From assembly GCA_037134755.1 (NCBI GenBank), contig JBAXLO010000223.1, positions 1 through 7,157 on the forward strand: DNA of 7,157 bases, given 5' to 3'. Every line of letters begins with the position of its first letter. The first letter of the stretch is position 1. The stretch comes from JBAXLO01 sp037134755. GTDB lineage: Bacteria; Bacteroidota; Bacteroidia; Bacteroidales; JACABE01. Position numbers and translations under genes: made by a program. The notes under the pieces are model-generated. The model searched no databases. It worked only from the letters and a program-made list of their open reading frames with translations, and was not told the DNA's origin. This document shows, one piece after another, positions 1 to 4,312 of this stretch.

Positions 1-4
1 TTCA

Positions 5-39
5 CGCAAAGGAACGCTAAGGTTTTCGCAAAGGAACGC
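5..39. repeat. 13-bp direct repeat, Bacteroidota CGCAAAGG-type
   Basis: The 13-mer CGCAAAGGAACGC occurs exactly at 5-17 and 27-39, a 22-bp period, followed by a further partial AAAG. I know closely similar CGCAAAG/ACGCAAAG arrays as short dispersed intergenic repeats in many Bacteroidota genomes. No open frame of note crosses it. The window starts inside the array, so its full length cannot be seen. Confidence 0.75.
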
Positions 40-50
40 AAAGAAAATAA

Positions 51-122
51 TTTGGCGATTTAGTGATTTGGTGATTTGGTGAATTGATAATTTGAAGATT
101 TGAAGATTTTGCGAATAGGTGA
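51..122. repeat. Degenerate 8-bp tandem repeat, nine units
   Basis: Seventy-two bases divide without gaps into nine octamers: TTTGGCGA, TTTAGTGA, TTTGGTGA, TTTGGTGA, ATTGATAA, TTTGAAGA, TTTGAAGA, TTTTGCGA and ATAGGTGA. The consensus is TTTGGTGA and the phase is strict. The array is non-coding and ends about 46 bp before the putative res -7 box. It looks like an ageing slippage-generated array. A unit of eight cannot keep a reading frame, which also argues against coding. Confidence 0.7.
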
Positions 123-167
123 TTAATTTTATTTTATTTTTATTCCTATTTATTCACAATGTTTAAT

Positions 168-175
168 TACTTTTG
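168..175 (+). promoter_or_regulatory. Putative -7 box for res
   Basis: TACTTTTG matches the Bacteroidetes -7 consensus TAnnTTTG exactly and lies 21 bp before the res ATG. It predicts a very short leader of roughly 15 nt. No clear -33 TTTG is present at the expected distance upstream, where the sequence is a run of A and T, so only half of the promoter is supported. Confidence 0.5.
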
Positions 176-196
176 GGGAATATTTATAAAAATTAA

Positions 197-3100
197 ATGA
201 ATTCAGATAATCCAATATTAAATAGTCCTTATGATGAGCCTCTTTTGCATTATTCTACTATTGCAAGCGGTTCTGAAAAAGGGTCTTTAGATTATTCAAA
301 AGTTGTTGAAGGTAGAAGAATTTTTGATCCTGATAGTGAAGGTCAGGCTATGCCAACACGACAAAAAGATAGACAATCACAGATTTTTGAAGTAAATGAT
401 TTTGCTGAAGAATATGGCACACATATTATTAATCTTTGTAGAAAAGAAGTTGGTAAATGGAGAGTAGATAAATATCCTAATACTACAAGAGTAACTAAAG
501 AATTATTAGACTTTTGGTTTTGCAATCCTGACAGACATGTTACTAAACAACTATTTTTTGCACAAAGAGAATCTGTTGAAACTGCTATATGGTTGAATGA
601 AGTTGCCGAGAAATCAAATGCTGGACAACATATTGTTAATATATTAAGAAACGGTCAACAATCAGTTAGTGAAGATAGTTCTGATCAGTTGCCACGTATT
701 GCATATAAAATGGCTACCGGTACAGGAAAGACAGTCGTGATGGCTTGTTTTATACTTTATCATTATTTTAATAGACAAGAATATAGAAGCGATACACGTT
801 TTGCTGATTATTTTCTTATTGTAGCTCCCGGTATAACTATTAAAGATCGTTTGGGAGTATTGTTTGTAGATACTAAAACAAAGAATCCTTTAGAAATTCA
901 GGATTATTATCATGTTCGTGCTCTTGTTCCTCAAAATCTGAAGTATCGTTTGGAAAATTTGAATGCAAGATTGATTATTACAAACTATCATACTTTTGAA
1001 CCCAAAACATTAAAAGGAAATAAACGTAGCCCTTTTGATGGCAAAGTAAATTTACAAGGTGAAAAAGTTGATACAGGAAATGTTGAAGATTTTTCACAAG
1101 TTATAAAACGTACTTTAAGTAAATTCAAAGCAGGAACACGATTATTGGTAATGAATGATGAAGCACACCATTGTTATTTACCAAAATCAAAAGGAAAGAC
1201 TTCAGATAATGAAGAAGCAGATGAAAATCAAAGAGCAGCTGTATGGTTTACAGGATTAAAAGAACTTTCTAAACGATTTAAACTCCAAAATATATACGAC
1301 CTGTCTGCTACTCCTTATTATCTTACAGGTTCAGGTTATCAACCTTACAGTTTGTTCCCTTGGGTTGTATCTGATTTTGGTTTGATAGAAGCTATTGAAT
1401 CAGGGTTGGTAAAAATTCCTTTTCTTCCTGAAAGTGATAATACACAGGAATTGACTATGCCTGTATTGCGTAATTTATATGATCATGTTAGAGATGAATT
1501 ACCAAAAAAAGGTCAAAGAAAACAAAAATCAGAAGCTGCTGCAGAAGGTAAAAAAATTAAAGAAAAAAAACCTCAATTACCTTCATTGGTAAAAGCAGCT
1601 TTAGATCAGTTTTACGGTCATTATATGGAATATTATGAAGGCGCTCGTAAAAATCAGGAAGAATCATTGAATCTTTTGTCCTCACCTCCTGTTTTTATTA
1701 TTGTTTGTAATAATACTTCTGTTTCAAAAGAAGTATATAAATATATAGCAGGTTACGAATATCTTGACGAAGATGATAAACTGGTAACCGTTGCAGGTGC
1801 TAAAGATATGTTTAGCAATTATGACCCGACTACAAAAAGGCCTTTAAAGAAACCGCCCACACTTTTAATTGATAGCGATGCTTTGGATAATGGAGACCAG
1901 ATAAATGATGAATTCAAAAAGATATTTAACTCCGAAATTGAAGAATTCAAAAAAGATTATGCCCGTACACATGGGCAGGGAAGTGTTGAGAGGATAACTG
2001 ATGCTGAATTATTACGTGAAGTTGTAAATACGGTAGGCAAACAAAACAGATTAGGTTTTCATATCCGTTGCGTAGTTTCAGTTTCGATGCTTACCGAAGG
2101 TTGGGATGCCAATACGGTAACTCATATTATGGGTTTGCGAGCTTTTGGATCACAACTTCTTTGCGAACAAGTTGCAGGCAGGGCTTTGCGAAGAATGAAT
2201 TATTATCTGCAAGGATATGATAAGGAAGGAAATCCTACAGAAGATAAACGAAAGATAACTATTTATAAATTTCCACCTGAATATGCTCATATTATTGGCA
2301 TACCTTTTAAATTATTTAAAGGCGGACAAACAACTCCACCACCACCAACTCCACCATTAACACATGTGGCTGCTATGACTGAACGACAAAAGGAAATGGA
2401 AATTATATTTCCAAATGTAGTTGGATATAGATTAGAAAACTATGATGGGGAGATTAAATTTGATTTTAGTAAGATTGAGAATTATGAAATTGTTTGTTCT
2501 CAATTTCCACATACTACCATAATGGCTTCTGCTTTTTCTGATAAAGAAGAAAAAATGGAAGTTCAGGCTGTATTCGAAAAACGTGAACAGGAGATTTGTT
2601 TTCTTATTACTAAAGAATTGATAAAATATCATTTCTCAGACGATGATAATAATGTCCACTTTCAGCATTTCAATAAATTATTAGGAATTGTAAAGTATTG
2701 GTACGAAAATAAGGTTCTGCTTATTGGAGAAAGTGATCCTAAATATAAAAAACTTGTCTTTTTTAAAGACAGTAAAGAAATAGCAGATCATATTAAAAGA
2801 GGTATTAATACCCATTTGAATACTATTGAATATGTTCGTCCTGTTTTTAATTATTACAACAAATTAAGCAGCACTAAATATGTAAACGGCAATACTTCCA
2901 AAGAAGTTTTTCCTACAAAAAAGAGTCATGTTAATTATGTTGTGATGGATAGTGACTGGGAAGGTATAGCTGCAAAAACACTCGAAGAACTACCACAGGT
3001 AATATGTTATGTGAAAAATCAGTTTTTAGGATTTGCTATTCCTTATGTTAAAGAAGGTAAGGACAGAAATTATTTTACTGATTTTATAGTTAAATGTAAG

Positions 3101-3313
3101 GGTAAAGATGGAACTATTAAAAATTTAATGGTTGAGATAAGTGGATTCAGTAAGGATAAAGCAGAAAAAAAATGGTTTGTTGAGAATCGTTGGATACCTG
3201 CTGTAAATTCGTTGAAAGATAAATACGACTATGAAGAATGGCACTTTATAGAGATAGCTAATGACATTCGAAATATTAAAAACCAATTGATTGAAAAAAT
3301 TGAAACGATATAA
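197..3313 (+). CDS. res: Type III-like restriction endonuclease subunit (BPTD_3080-like Res)
   Basis: This is a complete 1038-residue cytoplasmic motor/nuclease subunit of a restriction-modification system. It is an SF2 helicase whose motifs appear in order: Q-motif-like FFAQRE (120-125), Walker A ATGTGKT (173-179), Ia VAPG (209-212), TNYHTF (262-267), DEAH box (321-324), SAT (370-372), EGWD (634-637) and QVAGRALRR (657-665). A Lys-rich linker (about 436-456) and a proline-rich hinge (714-720) separate the lobes and the C-terminal part. The C-terminus resembles a PD-(D/E)XK nuclease: T961-D962-F, then VEISG at 979-983, then K986/K988 and a WIPAVN segment. The canonical E-x-K lysine is Ser982. 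The length, the hinge and the IFPNVVGYRLE segment fit the BPTD_3080-like family as I recall it. The ATG at 197 is the first in frame after the -7 box and has no Shine-Dalgarno sequence, as is usual in Bacteroidota. A partner methyltransferase lies downstream. Confidence 0.95.
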   Translation: MNSDNPILNSPYDEPLLHYSTIASGSEKGSLDYSKVVEGRRIFDPDSEGQAMPTRQKDRQSQIFEVNDFAEEYGTHIINLCRKEVGKWRVDKYPNTTRVTKELLDFWFCNPDRHVTKQLFFAQRESVETAIWLNEVAEKSNAGQHIVNILRNGQQSVSEDSSDQLPRIAYKMATGTGKTVVMACFILYHYFNRQEYRSDTRFADYFLIVAPGITIKDRLGVLFVDTKTKNPLEIQDYYHVRALVPQNLKYRLENLNARLIITNYHTFEPKTLKGNKRSPFDGKVNLQGEKVDTGNVEDFSQVIKRTLSKFKAGTRLLVMNDEAHHCYLPKSKGKTSDNEEADENQRAAVWFTGLKELSKRFKLQNIYDLSATPYYLTGSGYQPYSLFPWVVSDFGLIEAIESGLVKIPFLPESDNTQELTMPVLRNLYDHVRDELPKKGQRKQKSEAAAEGKKIKEKKPQLPSLVKAALDQFYGHYMEYYEGARKNQEESLNLLSSPPVFIIVCNNTSVSKEVYKYIAGYEYLDEDDKLVTVAGAKDMFSNYDPTTKRPLKKPPTLLIDSDALDNGDQINDEFKKIFNSEIEEFKKDYARTHGQGSVERITDAELLREVVNTVGKQNRLGFHIRCVVSVSMLTEGWDANTVTHIMGLRAFGSQLLCEQVAGRALRRMNYYLQGYDKEGNPTEDKRKITIYKFPPEYAHIIGIPFKLFKGGQTTPPPPTPPLTHVAAMTERQKEMEIIFPNVVGYRLENYDGEIKFDFSKIENYEIVCSQFPHTTIMASAFSDKEEKMEVQAVFEKREQEICFLITKELIKYHFSDDDNNVHFQHFNKLLGIVKYWYENKVLLIGESDPKYKKLVFFKDSKEIADHIKRGINTHLNTIEYVRPVFNYYNKLSSTKYVNGNTSKEVFPTKKSHVNYVVMDSDWEGIAAKTLEELPQVICYVKNQFLGFAIPYVKEGKDRNYFTDFIVKCKGKDGTIKNLMVEISGFSKDKAEKKWFVENRWIPAVNSLKDKYDYEEWHFIEIANDIRNIKNQLIEKIETI

Positions 3314-3344
3314 AAAAGAAACGACAAGCCCGAAGACCTGTCGT
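3312..3344 (-). terminator. Minus-strand intrinsic terminator with UUCG tetraloop
   Basis: Read on the minus strand, 3344-3321 gives a 10-bp stem (ACGACAGGTC / GGCTTGTCGT) closed by a C(UUCG)G tetraloop, followed by TTCTTTTTT. That is a textbook intrinsic terminator. Two stem pairs are G-U on this strand but become A-C mismatches on the + strand. The + strand copy is followed by CAAACC, not by a T-run. The T-tract overlaps the res stop codon, so it also shields res from antisense readthrough. Confidence 0.7.
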
Positions 3345-3376
3345 CAAACCGGAGATGCTATCTCCGGCGCTGTTAG
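3312..3376 (-). ncRNA. Candidate antisense-oriented small RNA A (two hairpins)
   Basis: The predicted transcript is about 62-65 nt, starting near 3376 and ending in the T-tract by 3312. It would contain an unpaired leader (CACTAACAGCG), then a perfect 8-bp hairpin at 3367-3349 (CCGGAGAT, loop AGC, ATCTCCGG), then the UUCG terminator hairpin. The upstream minus-strand box TAATTTTG supports initiation. I do not recognise the RNA as a named family. It could instead be a dispersed two-hairpin REP-like element. The start is inferred from the box and is uncertain by a few bases. Confidence 0.45.
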
Positions 3377-3381
3377 TGATG

Positions 3382-3389
3382 CAAAATTA
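3382..3389 (-). promoter_or_regulatory. Putative minus-strand -7 box for small RNA A
   Basis: On the minus strand this reads TAATTTTG, an exact TAnnTTTG match, about 6 bp before the predicted RNA start. No TTTG -33 element is visible upstream on that strand. The box lies only 11 bp before the DUF3800 ATG, so polymerase here would face away from that gene. Confidence 0.4.
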
Positions 3390-3399
3390 ATAAAAAATA

Positions 3400-4179
3400 A
3401 TGAAATATAGAATTTATATTGATGAAGTTGGTAATAGTGATTTAAAAAGTTCAGATAATCCAAACCACAGATATTTGAGCTTAACAGGAGTTGTTATTGA
3501 ACTTGATTATGTTAAAACAACACTTTCTCCTCAAATGGAAGCATTAAAAGCTAAATATTTTAATCAACATCCTGATGAACCAATTATTTTTCATCGTAAA
3601 GAATTAGTAAATAAAAAATATCCATTCAATGCGCTAAATGATGTTGAAATAGAAACAGCATTTAATATTGATTTCTTACGATATCTTTCAAGTTGGAATT
3701 TTAAAATCATTACAGTCTTAATTGATAAGAAAGAACATTATCAAAAATATAATATATGGAGATATGATCCTTATCATTATGCTATGGCAATAATGTTTGA
3801 AAGATTTCATTTGCGATTAAAAGAAATCAGAAATGAAGGTGATATGATGTTTGAATCAAGAGGTGGAAAAGAAGATATTAGATTAAAAGAAAGTTATCGA
3901 AAAATATTCAAGGAAGGTACTGACTATATTAAACCTCAGGATATAGATGAAACTCTCACAAGTAAAGAACTTAAAATTAAACAAAAAAGTGCGAATATTA
4001 GTGGTCTGCAACTTGCTGACTTAATCGCATATCCTTGTAGAAGGTTTGCATTAGATCATTTTAATCTACTAACTGATCATAGGCAGACATTTAATGATAG
4101 AATTATGGATGTGATAAAAAATAAATTCTTTCAAAAGGATAATAAATTAGATGGGTATGGACTTAAGTTATTGCCATAA
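3400..4179 (+). CDS. DUF3800 domain protein (predicted RNase H-fold nuclease)
   Basis: A complete 259-residue soluble protein. It shows the DUF3800 signature blocks: an N-terminal YIDEVGN (6-12, family form YxDESG) with acidic D8/E9, FHRKEL at 64-69, FESRGGKED at 151-159, and SGLQLADLIAYP at 201-212 with D207. The spaced acidic residues fit the family's proposed RNase H-like metal-dependent active site; that activity is inferred. There is no signal peptide or membrane segment. It starts 86 bp after res, with no + strand TAnnTTTG box in the gap, so co-transcription with res is likely. Some hand-counted lines are near 20% G+C, lower than either neighbour, which may mean a separate origin. DUF3800 genes recur beside restriction and other defence genes, and here one separates the two core subunits. 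Its role in the system is unknown. Confidence 0.88.
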   Translation: MKYRIYIDEVGNSDLKSSDNPNHRYLSLTGVVIELDYVKTTLSPQMEALKAKYFNQHPDEPIIFHRKELVNKKYPFNALNDVEIETAFNIDFLRYLSSWNFKIITVLIDKKEHYQKYNIWRYDPYHYAMAIMFERFHLRLKEIRNEGDMMFESRGGKEDIRLKESYRKIFKEGTDYIKPQDIDETLTSKELKIKQKSANISGLQLADLIAYPCRRFALDHFNLLTDHRQTFNDRIMDVIKNKFFQKDNKLDGYGLKLLP

Positions 4180-4200
4180 AAAAACCCCGACAAGTCGGGG
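4178..4200 (-). terminator. Minus-strand intrinsic terminator (CCCCGA-CUUG-UCGGGG)
   Basis: On the minus strand 4200-4185 forms CCCCGA, a CUUG tetraloop and UCGGGG, followed immediately by seven T residues. That is a strong intrinsic terminator. The stem also forms on the + strand, but there it is followed by CAAAGG with no T-run, so it is unlikely to terminate + strand transcription in the usual way. The T-tract overlaps the DUF3800 stop codon. Confidence 0.75.
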
Positions 4201-4239
4201 CAAAGGCTCATACGTCCTTCCACCTCCATATAAATGGAT
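4178..4239 (-). ncRNA. Candidate antisense-oriented small RNA B (SD-like core)
   Basis: The predicted transcript is about 62 nt from near 4239 to the T-tract at 4184-4178. It carries a 5-bp hairpin (TCCAT, loop TTAT, ATGGA, 4238-4225), the purine tract GGAGGTGGAAGGACGT, then ATGAGCC and the terminator hairpin. GGAGGTG (4227-4221) is perfectly complementary to the universal CACCUCC of the 16S rRNA tail. The ATG at 4211-4209 opens only a frame that runs through the terminator stem without a stop inside the RNA. It has a better promoter than RNA A. I do not recognise it as a named family. Confidence 0.5.
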
Positions 4240-4244
4240 TGGTG

Positions 4245-4277
4245 CAAAGATACTAATAAAATATGAAATACAACAAA
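4245..4277 (-). promoter_or_regulatory. Minus-strand Bacteroidetes-type promoter for small RNA B
   Basis: Read on the minus strand, TTTGTTG at 4277-4271 serves as a -33 element, followed by 18 bp and then TATCTTTG at 4252-4245, an exact TAnnTTTG -7 box. This is the most complete promoter in the window. It points away from mod, toward the terminator at the DUF3800 stop codon. Confidence 0.6.
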
Positions 4278-4295
4278 TAAAATAATATAAATATC

Positions 4296-4309
4296 AACAA
4301 TCAATTGTT
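4296..4309. promoter_or_regulatory. Small inverted repeat before mod start
   Basis: AACAAT-CA-ATTGTT is a perfect 6-bp inverted repeat with a 2-bp spacer, ending 3 bp before the mod ATG. It could be an operator or a weak hairpin that masks the start. In DNA this AT-rich, chance is a real alternative. No TAnnTTTG box on the + strand was found between 4180 and 4312. Confidence 0.25.
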
Positions 4310-4312
4310 AAT

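Noticed and set aside
343..525. Minus-strand 60-codon open frame inside res
   Set aside because: It lies wholly within the strongly supported res frame, has no promoter box and shows no recognisable domain. It is a shadow frame.
2335..2358. CCACCACCA-rich stretch in res as a microsatellite
   Set aside because: It encodes the proline-rich hinge (714-720) expected in this Res family and is short and interrupted.
2432..2632. Minus-strand 66-codon open frame inside res
   Set aside because: The Phe-rich product mirrors GAA/AAA codons of res on the other strand. There is no family resemblance and no promoter.
4185..4200. Hairpin after the DUF3800 gene as a + strand terminator
   Set aside because: The A-tract is on the 5' side and CAAAGG follows the stem on the + strand, so a standard intrinsic terminator exists only on the minus strand.
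4134..4211. Minus-strand 26-codon frame from ATG 4211 behind GGAGGTG
   Set aside because: It runs through a strong terminator stem and T-tract into antisense DUF3800 sequence, so the codons are unlikely to be a real protein. Kept only as part of the small RNA B discussion.
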